Shown: positions 1 to 7,848 of the stretch, one piece after another
Layout of the letters: the number at the start of each line of letters is the position of its first letter
How positions within the stretch are numbered: the stretch's first letter is position 1
Source of the DNA: an uncultured bacterium
GTDB lineage: Bacteria > Auribacterota > Erginobacteria > Erginobacterales > Erginobacteraceae
Length of the DNA: 37,490 nucleotides
Assembly (NCBI GenBank): GCA_937885075.1
Contig: CAKZYZ010000124.1
Coordinates: forward strand, 1 to 37,490
Reading direction: 5' to 3'
Translations under genes and position numbers: made by a program
The notes under the pieces: generated by a model
Told to the model about the DNA's origin: nothing
The model's input: only the letters and a program-made list of their open reading frames with translations
The model's database searches: none

Positions 1-40
1 GTGTGTTTTTTTATTTTTTGTTTTTCTTCTTTTTTTTTTT
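1..40. other. Poly-T low-complexity artefact
   Basis: This T-rich run sits directly before a complete P5 adapter. When a read runs past the end of its library molecule the base calls often become poly-A, and the reverse complement of that tail would look exactly like this. It is most likely not genomic. Confidence 0.85.
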
Positions 41-98
41 AATGATACGGCGACCACCGAGATCTACACTCTTTCCCTACACGACGCTCTTCCGATCT
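41..98 (+). other. Illumina P5/TruSeq universal adapter
   Basis: The 58 bases begin AATGATACGGCGACCACCGA and end CGCTCTTCCGATCT, matching the standard Illumina P5 plus read-1 primer sequence as I know it. The reading frame of the following pnp gene runs open through the adapter, so any protein start called before position 99 is an artefact. Confidence 0.98.
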
Positions 99-1997
99 CG
101 TTTTATGAGAAGGGAAGGAAGACCAGCTGACGAAGCAATACTTTCAGGGCGTGTTATAGATAGAACAATACGACCGCTTTTTGACCGACGTATTAGAAAT
201 GAAATACAAGTAGTTGTTACTGTACTTTCCATTGATGAGGACGACCCTGATGTGCTTGGAGTTACAGCAGCATCAATTGCACTAGGTACATCAGATATAC
301 CGTGGAGTGGGCCAGTGAGTGCGGTACGTATTGGAAAGTTTAATGGAGATTTTATTGTAAACCCTACTTATAGCGTCCGCGACAACAAAGAAAGTGAGTT
401 TGACCTTCTTACGTGTGGAAAAGGCGAGAATATTAATATGATTGAAATAGGAGCAAACGAATCAGATGAAAAAACACTATCCGATGCTCTTGAAGAAGCT
501 TCAAAAGTAATTGAAAAAATACAAGAATTTCAACAAAAAATTATTTCTGAAATTGGAAAAGAAAAACGAATTGTTGAATTGGAAGATTATTCAGAAGAAT
601 TAATAATGTTGTTTGATAAAAGCATTGCTCCAAAACTTGAAGATGCTGTTTTCAGCGGTCCGGGAAAGGCGGGGATACACACGCTTTATGACGAATGGAT
701 GACACTCTTCGTTGACGTATTTCCGAAAGCAAATAAAAATCCAGCTGAAGATTATTTTAAAGAAATGATAGATAAAATACTTCACGATAAAGCAATCAAT
801 GAAAACAAACGTCCTGATGGGAGAGCAATGAATGAAGTGAGAGAACTTTTTGCCCAAGCGGGTGGTTTTTCAGAAATTATTCACGGAACTGGAATATTTT
901 ACCGAGGGGGGACTCATGTACTATCTGCACTTACTTTAGGTGGCCCAGGAGATTCACAAATTATTAACAGTATGGAATCTCAAGATACTGAGAAACGATT
1001 CATGCATCACTATAACTTCCCACCATATTCTGTTGGAGAAACTGGACGTATAGGAGGAGTAAACAGACGTATGATTGGTCATGGAGCGCTTGCTGAAAAA
1101 GCTCTGCTGCCAATAATACCAACTCAGGAAAAATTTCCATATACAATTCGTATAGTTTCTGAAGTACTCGCTTCAAATGGTTCATCTTCAATGGGTTCCG
1201 TATGCGGTTCAACTTTAGCGCTTATGGACGGCGGTGTACCAATTAAAAATCCTGTTGCAGGAATTGCGATGGGACTAATGATTAACAAGGAAGGAAAATA
1301 CAAGATTTTAACTGATATCCAAGGACCAGAAGATGAACATGGTGACATGGATTTTAAAGTCGCAGGAACAAAAGATGGTGTTACAGCAGTTCAAATGGAT
1401 GTAAAAGTGGATGGTGTTCCTATAAAAATTCTTACACAAGCTTTGGAAGACGCCAAACTTGCACGACTTCAAATTCTTGAAGTAATTGAGAAAGAAATTA
1501 AATCTCCAAGAGAGCACACGTCAGAAAACGCTCCAAAAATTGAGACATTAACAATAAAAGAAGATCAGATAGGGCTTATCATCGGACCTGGTGGAAAAAC
1601 TATTAATGAAATAAAAGATTCAACTGGAGTAACTGAAATTACTATTGAACAAACAGGTCACGTGTATATTATTGGCAAAGGAGATACAACAGGAAAAGCA
1701 CGCGCAATAATTGAAGAGATGACTCATGAGTACAAGGTTGGAGAAAAATTTGAAGGTGAGGTTACTAAAGTGCTTGATTTTGGTGCTTTTGTTAAAATCG
1801 GACATAATACTGAAGGATTGGTTCATATTTCAGAGCTTGCCCCGTACCGTATCAATAAAGTGGAAGATGTTGTGTCTGTAGGAGAAAAAGTTCCGGTTAT
1901 AATAAAAGAGATTGATGACCAAAACCGAGTAAACCTTTCCATTAAACGAATTGACCCTGATTTTGCAAAAAGAAAAGGTGTTGAACCACCAAATTAG
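99..1997 (+). CDS. pnp: Polyribonucleotide nucleotidyltransferase, 5'-truncated
   Basis: PNPase degrades RNA 3' to 5' by phosphorolysis. The 632 residues begin at RFMRREGRPADEAILSG, which corresponds to the conserved FFRREGRP segment of the first RNase PH domain. About 75-80 N-terminal residues are therefore lost at the adapter. The helical linker, the second RNase PH domain (with the acidic stretch EDEHGDMDFKVAG that carries the catalytic aspartates), a KH domain (IGLIIGPGGKTINEIKDSTG) and an S1 domain (DFGAFVKIG, EGLVHISEL) follow in the usual order. The DNA is AT-rich with A-ending codons, unlike everything after 2.75 kb. The sequence style resembles Parcubacteria-type PNPases; that is an inference. 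It probably does not belong to the organism that supplies the rest of the contig. Confidence 0.93.
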   Translation, partial: RFMRREGRPADEAILSGRVIDRTIRPLFDRRIRNEIQVVVTVLSIDEDDPDVLGVTAASIALGTSDIPWSGPVSAVRIGKFNGDFIVNPTYSVRDNKESEFDLLTCGKGENINMIEIGANESDEKTLSDALEEASKVIEKIQEFQQKIISEIGKEKRIVELEDYSEELIMLFDKSIAPKLEDAVFSGPGKAGIHTLYDEWMTLFVDVFPKANKNPAEDYFKEMIDKILHDKAINENKRPDGRAMNEVRELFAQAGGFSEIIHGTGIFYRGGTHVLSALTLGGPGDSQIINSMESQDTEKRFMHHYNFPPYSVGETGRIGGVNRRMIGHGALAEKALLPIIPTQEKFPYTIRIVSEVLASNGSSSMGSVCGSTLALMDGGVPIKNPVAGIAMGLMINKEGKYKILTDIQGPEDEHGDMDFKVAGTKDGVTAVQMDVKVDGVPIKILTQALEDAKLARLQILEVIEKEIKSPREHTSENAPKIETLTIKEDQIGLIIGPGGKTINEIKDSTGVTEITIEQTGHVYIIGKGDTTGKARAIIEEMTHEYKVGEKFEGEVTKVLDFGAFVKIGHNTEGLVHISELAPYRINKVEDVVSVGEKVPVIIKEIDDQNRVNLSIKRIDPDFAKRKGVEPPN

Positions 1998-2024
1998 TAA
2001 TACGAATAATTTACAAAAGTCACT

Positions 2025-2603
2025 ATGGAACAAGACCCAAAGATACAATCCAAGAAACAACCTGATTTAAATCAAAATACTAACCAAAAGATTACTTCAA
2101 CTAATTCGTCCGCTTCTTCAAAAAAAGAAGAGACAGATGGGATTTTTCTTAATGAAGACGTTAGTACTAATATAATACAAAATAAATCACAAACTAAAAT
2201 AAATCAAAACAAAGGAGTTGTAGGAAATACTATTAGAAAAATCCGAACCTACAAAGAAGACGTAGCAGAAGCAATACGGTCACAAAAAGCATCTCTCACT
2301 AGTATTGCTGCAGCTGAACAAAGAAGGCGTGCTTATATTCCAACTGATGTAACTAAAGAGTCTGGTATCAATTTCAAAAAAGTAGGGGTCGTTTTGGGAA
2401 TCGTTGTCTTTGTTGCTCTTGGAATAGCAATCATTGTATTTTTTACATTCTTTTATGGAAAGAATGATGTAGTACTAGAACAAGACATACCATCATTCTT
2501 TTTTGTAGAAAAACAAAAAGAAATTAAGACAGGCGGATTGCAAAAAAGACGATTAAAAGCAAAAAGAAATTTAGACAGGACGATTAAAAGCAAAAACAAT
2601 TGA
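2025..2603 (+). CDS. Hypothetical single-pass membrane protein, probably 3'-truncated
   Basis: The reading frame starts 27 bases after pnp in the same AT-rich DNA, so the two were probably co-transcribed in their source genome. A polar, Asn/Gln/Lys/Ser-rich N-terminal part of about 115 residues contains an IRTYKEDVAEAIRSQKAS segment. One strong membrane helix follows (about residues 120-143, VVLGIVVFVALGIAIIVFFT), then a short tail. The last 25 or so residues are Lys/Arg-rich and come from a direct repeat at 2548-2596, so the natural C-terminus is probably lost at the chimeric junction. I associate this gene type with pnp neighbours in candidate-phyla genomes, but I do not know a function. 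Confidence 0.6.
   Translation: MEQDPKIQSKKQPDLNQNTNQKITSTNSSASSKKEETDGIFLNEDVSTNIIQNKSQTKINQNKGVVGNTIRKIRTYKEDVAEAIRSQKASLTSIAAAEQRRRAYIPTDVTKESGINFKKVGVVLGIVVFVALGIAIIVFFTFFYGKNDVVLEQDIPSFFFVEKQKEIKTGGLQKRRLKAKRNLDRTIKSKNN
2548..2596. repeat. Direct repeat at the probable chimeric junction
   Basis: The 18-mer GACGATTAAAAGCAAAAA occurs at 2548-2565 and again at 2579-2596, 31 bases apart. It lies where AT-rich coding DNA ends and the GC-richer genome begins. A short repeat of this kind is a plausible place for an assembler to join two unrelated sequences. Confidence 0.7.
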
Positions 2604-2619
2604 AGGCCAAGGCGAGGCT

Positions 2620-2721
2620 AATAGTCATGTCTGCAATGGTCCTGTCATAAAAAGGGGGTGAGGTAGGGGGCAATAGTCCTGCCTGTAATGGTCCTGCCAT
2701 AAAGGGGGGAGAGGGAGGGGG
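2620..2721. repeat. Imperfect tandem repeat, about 51 bp x 2
   Basis: Positions 2620-2670 and 2672-2721 are diverged copies of one unit: AATAGTC, then a short CTG/TGT-rich segment, AATGGTCCTG, CATAAA, and a G-rich tail. No gene overlaps it. It fills the gap between the junction and fmt. The def gene that often precedes fmt is absent, as expected if the join cut the locus here. Confidence 0.75.
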
Positions 2722-2765
2722 AAGAAGAAGTTTTAACAAGTAGAAAGTGACAACTTTAAATCAGT

Positions 2766-3725
2766 ATGAAAATAATATTTATGGGAACTCCGGCATTTGC
2801 TCTCCCCGGGCTGAATGATATCCATCGGAGGGGGGTCGAGATCGCGGCGGTTGTGACACGGCCGGACCGGCCGGCGGGGAGAGGGAAGATACTCACCGCT
2901 CCGCCGGTGAAAGAGCGGGGGTTGGAACTTGGCCTGGATATCTGGCAGCCGGCCAGCCTGAAGGATCCCGATCTTCTCAACCGGATCAAAGATATCCGCC
3001 CGGACCTCGTCGTGGTCTCCGCCTACGGAAAATTCATCCCGGATGAAGTTCTCTCTCTGGCCCGGTATCGCGGCATTAATCTTCATCCATCTCTTCTTCC
3101 CCGATATCGGGGCGCGGCACCGATCCAGTGGGCCCTGATAAATGGAGATGCCCGGACCGGAGTCACAATAATCGAAGTAGCGGAGAAGATGGACGCCGGG
3201 GCGATCTATGCCCGAAAACCCGTTGATATCTTCCCGGACGATAATGCCGGGACACTCTTTAAGAGATTGGCGGAGGAGGGAGGCCAACTGCTGGCTGATG
3301 TAGTCGAGCAGATAGCGGAAGGCAAAGCCGATCCCCGTCCCCAGGATGAGAGCAACGTAACATTCGCGCCCCGGCTATCCAAGGCTGAGGGCCGGATTAA
3401 TTGGTCCGACACCGCGACGGATATCAACAATCGGATCCGGGGGTTCTACCCCTGGCCCGGCGCTTTTACCACTCTCTCCACTCCAAAAGGAGTCAGATCT
3501 CTCAAGATCATCCGGGCGCGGGTTGTCCCCGGAGGAGAAGGGAGACCGGGGGAAGTCTTGGAGGCGGATGGGGATGTTTTTGTTGTCGCTACCGGAGATG
3601 GGACACTCCGCCTCCTGGAGGTGCAGCTTGAAGGGAAACGGCCGCTGGCTGCCGAAGACTTTCTTCGCGGGCACCGGATTTCATCCGGTGAGATTTTGGG
3701 GGGAATTAAGGGAAGTAATCAGTAA
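2766..3725 (+). CDS. fmt: Methionyl-tRNA formyltransferase
   Basis: Fmt formylates the initiator Met-tRNA using 10-formyltetrahydrofolate. The 319-residue length is normal. The N-terminal formyltransferase domain carries MGTPAFALPGL, the signature GINLHPSLLPRYRGAAPI (residues 103-120) and MDAGAIY. Asn105, His107 and Asp143 form the expected catalytic set. The C-terminal tRNA-binding domain follows, with FAPRLSKAEGRINW and GFYPWPGAFT. It starts at ATG 2766 without a strong ribosome site. The next gene is rsmB, a very common pairing. The last residues (GSNQ) and the stop codon are encoded by an intergenic repeat of the AATCAGTAAGCAGT family, so the native C-terminus may have been rewritten slightly. 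A perfect 8-bp hairpin with a TTC loop lies inside the gene at 3672-3690. Confidence 0.97.
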   Translation: MKIIFMGTPAFALPGLNDIHRRGVEIAAVVTRPDRPAGRGKILTAPPVKERGLELGLDIWQPASLKDPDLLNRIKDIRPDLVVVSAYGKFIPDEVLSLARYRGINLHPSLLPRYRGAAPIQWALINGDARTGVTIIEVAEKMDAGAIYARKPVDIFPDDNAGTLFKRLAEEGGQLLADVVEQIAEGKADPRPQDESNVTFAPRLSKAEGRINWSDTATDINNRIRGFYPWPGAFTTLSTPKGVRSLKIIRARVVPGGEGRPGEVLEADGDVFVVATGDGTLRLLEVQLEGKRPLAAEDFLRGHRISSGEILGGIKGSNQ

Positions 3726-3821
3726 GCAGTTGGAACTGAATATCCAATATTCAACAAGGAATGTCCAATGACCATGTGAGCACTTGGATGTTGGATATTC
3801 CTTGTTGGCTGTTGGATATTC
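3715..3821. repeat. Composite repeat: AATCAGTAAGCAGT unit plus inverted repeat
   Basis: Positions 3715-3730 (GTAATCAGTAAGCAGT) belong to the repeat family also seen at 8.66, 31.65, 33.48 and 35.35 kb, and they contain the fmt stop codon. An inverted repeat follows at once: the left arm runs from about 3738 to 3768 (GAATATCCAATATTCAACAA, then GGAATGTCCAA) and the right arm from about 3784 to 3821. The arms are built from the short words TATCCAA and TTCAACA. Two families are therefore stacked in one gap. Confidence 0.85.
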
Positions 3822-3903
3822 AAAGAAGGGGGAGTAGGGGAAAAATGAAGAACCAGTAGTTTCAACCATGAAAAGTGATGACTCAAAATCAGGACGGACA
3901 ATA

Positions 3904-5268
3904 ATGGCCGCGGCAAAACGGCAGAAAGAAAAAACTGAACATTCAACGTTCAACGTTCAACGTTCAACATTCAAGGGGAAGGATACCCGCGGTACAGTCG
4001 TTGCCCTATTGAGAGACTGGGAAGCGGGGAGGGGATTTGCTTCTGATCTGCTGGATCGACTCTGGCGAGAGACCAATTTCTCTGCCCGGGATCGGGGGCT
4101 GATCAATATCACCGTGAATGGAGTTATCCGCCGTAAGCTGACACTGGATTGGCTGATCGACCGTTTCTCCTCCCATAAGTTACCGGACCGCGATAGTGAT
4201 ATACGGCAGATTCTCCGCTTCTCAATCTTCCATCTCCTCTACCTGGATTCAATCCCGGACCATGCCATTCTCCATCAAGCGGGAGAACAGGCCAAGCAGC
4301 TCGGCGCATACCGGAAATGTTCATATATCAATGGTCTCCTCCGTAATCTCCTGCGCAGGAAGGATAAACTTCCCTTCCCGGGCCGTAATCACCAGATGGA
4401 ATATCTCTCGGTACTCCATTCCCACCCCCGATGGATTATCGGCCGCTGGCTGAAAACCCGCTCTTTTGAGGAAGTGGAAGAGATCTGCCGGGTGGACAAT
4501 CTTCCCCCGCCAATCTTTGTCCGCTGTAATCTGCTGAAGGCCACTCCGGAAGAACTGGAAGCTGAATTTAATAGAGATGGGGTTACTTATGAACGCCAAG
4601 ATGGACCGATTGCCTTCTGGAGGATAAAGCCGGGCAGACCTATCGGAACTCTGCGTTCCTTCCGGGATGGCCATTTCCAGGTTCAGGACATCTCCTCCAT
4701 CCGGGCGGTTGAACTGCTCAATCCCGAACCGGGAGAAAGGATCGCCGATCTCTGCGCCGCCCCGGGCGGCAAAGCGGTATATATCGCCGAGAAGATGAAT
4801 AATACCGGCAGACTTCTGGCTTCCGATAACAATCCCGCCCGCCTGAGAAAACTCACCGAAAATATCCGGAGATTGGGAGTCTCCAATGCCGCGGTCAAAC
4901 GGATCAATCTTCTCCGGGGAGAGATGCCGGAACAAGATGAGAGATGGGATGGGATCCTCCTCGATGTCCCGTGTTCCAATACCGGGGTACTGCGGCGGCG
5001 GGTTGATGCCCGATGGCGGATTGATCCCGCTGATATAACCCGTCTGGCGAAACAGGGACGGGAACTGCTCGATGCGGCCGCGAAGCTAATCCGACCGGGT
5101 GGCCGGATCGTCTACAGCACCTGCTCCCTGGAACCGGAAGAGAACGGAGGAGCAATCCGGCAGTTTATAGAATCCCACCCAGACTTTAAATTGGTTAAGG
5201 AGGAGTTATCCCCTCCTCAAGAGGATGAGGGCGACGGTTACTACTGTGCATTGATAGAGCATCTGTAA
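3904..5268 (+). CDS. rsmB: 16S rRNA m5C967 methyltransferase RsmB
   Basis: RsmB methylates C967 of 16S rRNA using S-adenosylmethionine. A NusB-like N-terminal domain (from TRGTVVALLRDWEAGRGF to about residue 145) precedes the Rossmann methyltransferase domain. That domain has motif I DLCAAPGGKA, motif IV LLDVPCSNTGVLRRR with one conserved cysteine, and motif VI STCSLEPEEN with the second. I chose ATG 3904 because AGGA lies 9 bases upstream; ATG 3868 is in frame but has no ribosome site. Five 7-bp repeats (3941-3975) encode the residues HSTFNVQRSTFKG just before the NusB domain. This is an N-terminal extension that looks repeat-derived and is not part of the family. The gene follows fmt. Confidence 0.95.
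   Translation: MAAAKRQKEKTEHSTFNVQRSTFKGKDTRGTVVALLRDWEAGRGFASDLLDRLWRETNFSARDRGLINITVNGVIRRKLTLDWLIDRFSSHKLPDRDSDIRQILRFSIFHLLYLDSIPDHAILHQAGEQAKQLGAYRKCSYINGLLRNLLRRKDKLPFPGRNHQMEYLSVLHSHPRWIIGRWLKTRSFEEVEEICRVDNLPPPIFVRCNLLKATPEELEAEFNRDGVTYERQDGPIAFWRIKPGRPIGTLRSFRDGHFQVQDISSIRAVELLNPEPGERIADLCAAPGGKAVYIAEKMNNTGRLLASDNNPARLRKLTENIRRLGVSNAAVKRINLLRGEMPEQDERWDGILLDVPCSNTGVLRRRVDARWRIDPADITRLAKQGRELLDAAAKLIRPGGRIVYSTCSLEPEENGGAIRQFIESHPDFKLVKEELSPPQEDEGDGYYCALIEHL
3941..3975 (+). repeat. 7-bp tandem repeat (RTTCAAS x 5) inside rsmB
   Basis: The units are ATTCAAC, then GTTCAAC three times, then ATTCAAG. They share the TTCAAC word with the inverted repeat at 3738-3821. The array lies in the translated N-terminus of rsmB without breaking the frame. 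Confidence 0.9.
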
Positions 5269-5518
5269 GGTGTAGTATAAAACTGGCAGTGTCAAATCGC
5301 GGTAGCAGAATCTGCATCAGGATAGAGAGCCATCCCCCATATAATAATTGCCATAACATCTCTGTTTTTAGAGAGTTATCGTGGATATCCCCATTATAAT
5401 GCAATCTGGCACAGGAATTGCTGTTAAAGAACTCATCCCGTACCTTCGGCTCGGGGAACCTGATATCTTAGGAAATCAGGAAAAATATATTGAGGTTTAA
5501 CCAAACAGGAGGAAAGAT

Positions 5519-5905
5519 ATGAAGAATATCAGATGGGCAGTAACTCTAACGAGTATACTGGTAGTTTTAATGATAATCAGTGTCGCGTGTAGCAGCAGCG
5601 GATCCGGCGGCGGCGGCGGAACAGGAGAGGGGATATATAATACCACCTGGACTGTAATGGTTTATGAGGATGGACATCTTATTGACGGCGGATATGTCGC
5701 AATCGATGGTTCCGGTAATCTAAGCGGCGAGGTTGGAGAAGGGACGTTGTCGGGTAGCGTGAATGGCGATGGAAGCGCCGCTGCCTGGACTACCTCCGGA
5801 TCTTCTGACGCGACCGGTTCGTTTAACGGCGGCAGCGGAACAGGGTCCGGAACCTGGACTGATGATGAGGGATTCGACGGAACCTGGGATGCGACCAGAA
5901 GGTAG
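5519..5905 (+). CDS. Small Gly/Ser-rich putative lipoprotein
   Basis: A strong ribosome site (AGGAGG, about 7 bases before ATG) supports the start. Residues 1-23 form a signal sequence with a hydrophobic core (LTSILVVLMIISVA), and Cys24 begins a Ser/Gly linker, so lipidation by Lgt/LspA is likely although the lipobox is imperfect. The mature part has about 100 residues, rich in Gly, Ser, Thr, Trp and Asp. Spaced GTW/GSFNGG/GTWTD motifs suggest short beta-strands. I do not recognise the family. The gene stands alone between a 250-base gap and a strong hairpin at 5908-5932. The upstream gap (5269-5518) holds no gene and no recognisable riboswitch; a TATAAT at 5395-5400 has no convincing -35 partner. 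Confidence 0.75.
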   Translation: MKNIRWAVTLTSILVVLMIISVACSSSGSGGGGGTGEGIYNTTWTVMVYEDGHLIDGGYVAIDGSGNLSGEVGEGTLSGSVNGDGSAAAWTTSGSSDATGSFNGGSGTGSGTWTDDEGFDGTWDATRR

Positions 5906-5907
5906 AT

Positions 5908-5932
5908 CCTGCTCGAAACATTTTCGAGCAGG
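5908..5932 (+). terminator. Possible terminator hairpin after the lipoprotein gene
   Basis: A perfect 11-bp stem (CCTGCTCGAAA/TTTCGAGCAGG) with a three-base loop starts 2 bases after the stop codon. The T-run is delayed (ATTTTT at about 5946), so termination is plausible but not certain. Confidence 0.55.
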
Positions 5933-6021
5933 AAATCCTAAATTCTATTTTTCTAAATCCTAATCAACCGCCAGAGGCTGTTCTGCCTGGCGAAAAAGTA
6001 GAATATAGAGATTGTCCGCTT

Positions 6022-6069
6022 AACCCCGAATTTCGGTGATAACCACCGAAATTCGGGGTTTTTGTTTTT
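6022..6069 (+). terminator. Strong Rho-independent terminator
   Basis: A perfect 17-bp stem, AACCCCGAATTTCGGTG (6022-6038) with its complement at 6044-6060, has a 5-base loop and is followed directly by TTTGTTTTT. It closes the lipoprotein transcription unit and insulates ridA. The A-rich side is short, so activity in the reverse direction is less likely. Confidence 0.9.
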
Positions 6070-6161
6070 GCTGGATTATGTTTTACTACTTAGTGCGCCT
6101 TCACATAAATACGGTGCACTTAGTAAGAAGGCAAAGAATTCCGCGGAATAGGTTGGAACTG

Positions 6162-6183
6162 AAAACTTTCGGAGGAAAATTTT
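6162..6183 (+). promoter_or_regulatory. Start-codon hairpin with GGAG in the loop (ridA leader)
   Basis: AAAACTTTC (6162-6170) pairs with GAAAATTTT (6175-6183) with one mismatch, leaving GGAG as the loop, 2 bases before the ATG at 6186. The ribosome-binding sequence would thus be displayed in a hairpin loop. The same arrangement precedes proC. Confidence 0.7.
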
Positions 6184-6185
6184 AT

Positions 6186-6563
6186 ATGAAAGAGATTATA
6201 CAGACAGCGAACGCCCCAGCGGCAATCGGCCCCTATTCTCAGGCGATCGGGATAGGCAATCTAATCTTTGTCTCCGGACAGATACCATTTACCCCCGGCG
6301 GAGAGCGGGTCGAAGGAGGAATTAAGGAGGAGACCATCCGGGTTCTGGAGAACCTGAAGGCGGTCCTGGATGAGGGTGGTGTTTCTCTGGATCAGGTTGT
6401 CAAGACGACCATCTATCTGAAGGATATGGCGGACTTCGCCGCCGTCAATGAGATATACGGTAAATATTTTACCGACCATCCCCCGGCCCGGGCCACCGTC
6501 GAGGTATCCGCCCTGCCTAAGGGGGTCAATGTCGAGATTGAAGCCATAGCGGCGCGGAGTTAA
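6186..6563 (+). CDS. ridA: RidA family reactive intermediate deaminase
   Basis: RidA hydrolyses reactive enamine/imine intermediates made by PLP-dependent enzymes such as threonine dehydratase. The 125-residue protein matches the family length. It has the N-terminal signature [25 protein letters not shown], and the C-terminal block [23 protein letters not shown] split over residues 99-120. The conserved Arg102 and the C-terminal glutamates correspond to the substrate-binding and water-activating residues. The frame is open upstream to 6036, but ATG 6186 with its GGAG element gives the expected N-terminus. It stands alone after a strong terminator. Confidence 0.95.
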   Translation: MKEIIQTANAPAAIGPYSQAIGIGNLIFVSGQIPFTPGGERVEGGIKEETIRVLENLKAVLDEGGVSLDQVVKTTIYLKDMADFAAVNEIYGKYFTDHPPARATVEVSALPKGVNVEIEAIAARS

Positions 6564-6627
6564 GATTAGATAATCCGTATTAGAATTTAAAAAGATACAC
6601 AATTCTTAACCCAGGGAGGTATGCGTT

Positions 6628-7569
6628 ATGAAGAAGGTTATGTTTGTTCTGGCATTGGTGCTCCTATCAATCGGGGGGTGGTCTCCATCCGCCGATTTCA
6701 ACGGGGACGGAACCGGAGATGTCGCCATCTTCCGGGATAGTTCCGGATTATGGGCGGTGAGAGGCGTGAGCCGCTTTTATTTCGGAACCACTGGTGATCT
6801 TCCCAAACCCAGTGACTGGGATGGAAATGGAACCGATCTCCCGGCCATCTTCAGAGGCAGCAGCGGCCTCTGGGCGATCCGGGGATTCAGCCGGGTTTAT
6901 TTCGGAGCATCCGGAGATAAACCCAAACCGGGTGACTACAACGGAGACGGAACTGAAGACATCGGTATCTTCAGAGCAAGCTCGGGTCTCTGGGCGGCCC
7001 GGGATATTACCCGGCTCTATTTCGGTGCTCCCGGGGACCGGGCCATTGCCCCTGATATAGCCAATGGAGATTCCGGCAAAGGCGGACGCCTTCTGAAGAC
7101 TGGCCAATTCACGGAATTATCCAGCGGGGATGATGGGACATATAAGGCCGGAATAGCTTTCAGCTATCAAACGGCTGACCCGGCCGGAAACGGTGACATT
7201 GTGACCATCGATAACGTGACCGGTTTGATGTGGGCATCGGACAGCAATGAAGCCGGATGTTTTAATGGCCAGACGGCAACCTGGACTGAGGCTATTACTT
7301 ATTGCAATGATCTGGACTTCGCCGGTTATATAGATTGGCGATTACCTAATATCAGGGAACTAAAATCCCTGGTAGATTATGGAGCTGAATATCCCGCCAT
7401 AAATGAAGTCTATTTCCCGAATATGCCGGGAACCATAGTTTTCTGGACCTCGACCACATACGGTACATCCAGTGATATCGCGTGGGCAATTAATTTTCGC
7501 TATGGCAGGGGTGTAGACTACCTGAAATTTAAAAGCTTTTATCTCCGCGGCGTACGCGGCGGGCTTTAA
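6628..7569 (+). CDS. Secreted protein with three FG-GAP/VCBS-like repeats and a DUF1566-like domain
   Basis: A strong AGGGAGG site precedes the ATG. A signal peptide of about 20 residues is followed by three repeats of about 37-38 residues, each with a DFNGDGTGD-type acidic loop (likely Ca2+-binding), then IFR-SSGLWA(V/I/A)R and a YFG end. From about residue 155 the C-terminal part has the hallmarks of the Lcl C-terminal/DUF1566 domain: TGLMWASDSN, WTEAITYCNDLDFAGYIDWR, RLPNIRELKSLVDY, FWTSTTY and a closing VRGG. The exact function is unknown; the family is found on bacterial surfaces and can be ligand-binding. It appears monocistronic and complete. Confidence 0.85.
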   Translation: MKKVMFVLALVLLSIGGWSPSADFNGDGTGDVAIFRDSSGLWAVRGVSRFYFGTTGDLPKPSDWDGNGTDLPAIFRGSSGLWAIRGFSRVYFGASGDKPKPGDYNGDGTEDIGIFRASSGLWAARDITRLYFGAPGDRAIAPDIANGDSGKGGRLLKTGQFTELSSGDDGTYKAGIAFSYQTADPAGNGDIVTIDNVTGLMWASDSNEAGCFNGQTATWTEAITYCNDLDFAGYIDWRLPNIRELKSLVDYGAEYPAINEVYFPNMPGTIVFWTSTTYGTSSDIAWAINFRYGRGVDYLKFKSFYLRGVRGGL

Positions 7570-7594
7570 ACCGGGCGGAGGCGGGGAGGGATTC

Positions 7595-7719
7595 GTTACA
7601 ATCATTGTAACACTTTATCTCTTTGAAATTAAATGATCGCCTTGATTATTCTGACTCGTAGTGCAGAGCTTTAGCTCTGCCGGAGTAAGGGAAGGCAGAA
7701 CTAAAGTTCTGCACTACGA
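7595..7719. repeat. Palindrome plus nested inverted repeat
   Basis: GTTACAAT-C-ATTGTAAC (7595-7611) is a perfect 8-bp palindrome just after the DUF1566 gene. At 7656-7719 the arms 7656-7681 and 7694-7719 are inverted copies carrying TCGTAGTGCAGA. Each arm contains its own palindrome (GCAGAGCTTTAGCTCTGC on the left, GCAGAACTAAAGTTCTGC on the right). The gap 7570-7848 holds no gene. Confidence 0.85.
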
Positions 7720-7817
7720 TCCGAAGCTATAATTTTAAAGGGCTAAAGTGTTACCAATCATTGAATAATTTTTCAGGCTCCAGCCCGATACAATTATTCA
7801 GGCCCTGGTTCAGAACT

Positions 7818-7842
7818 AAATTAGCGCCCCAGGCGCTAATTT
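7818..7842 (+). promoter_or_regulatory. Start-codon hairpin before the SAM-dependent enzyme gene
   Basis: AAATTAGCGCC (7818-7828), loop CCA, and GGCGCTAATTT (7832-7842) make a perfect 11-bp stem 6 bases before ATG 7849. The sequence TTCAGAACTAAA leads into it, as also seen at 10461 and 29225. No Shine-Dalgarno sequence is present. Confidence 0.75.
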
Positions 7843-7848
7843 ATTATA

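Noticed and set aside
3-98. Coding start of pnp at position 3
   Set aside because: The frame is open, but the bases are poly-T and Illumina adapter, not genomic sequence.
2604-2765. Insertion sequence at the junction
   Set aside because: No transposase frame or terminal inverted repeats are visible; an assembly join explains the composition change better.
5269-5518. Riboswitch upstream of the small lipoprotein
   Set aside because: A CCTGAT/ATCAGG hairpin can be drawn, but no known aptamer core was recognised.
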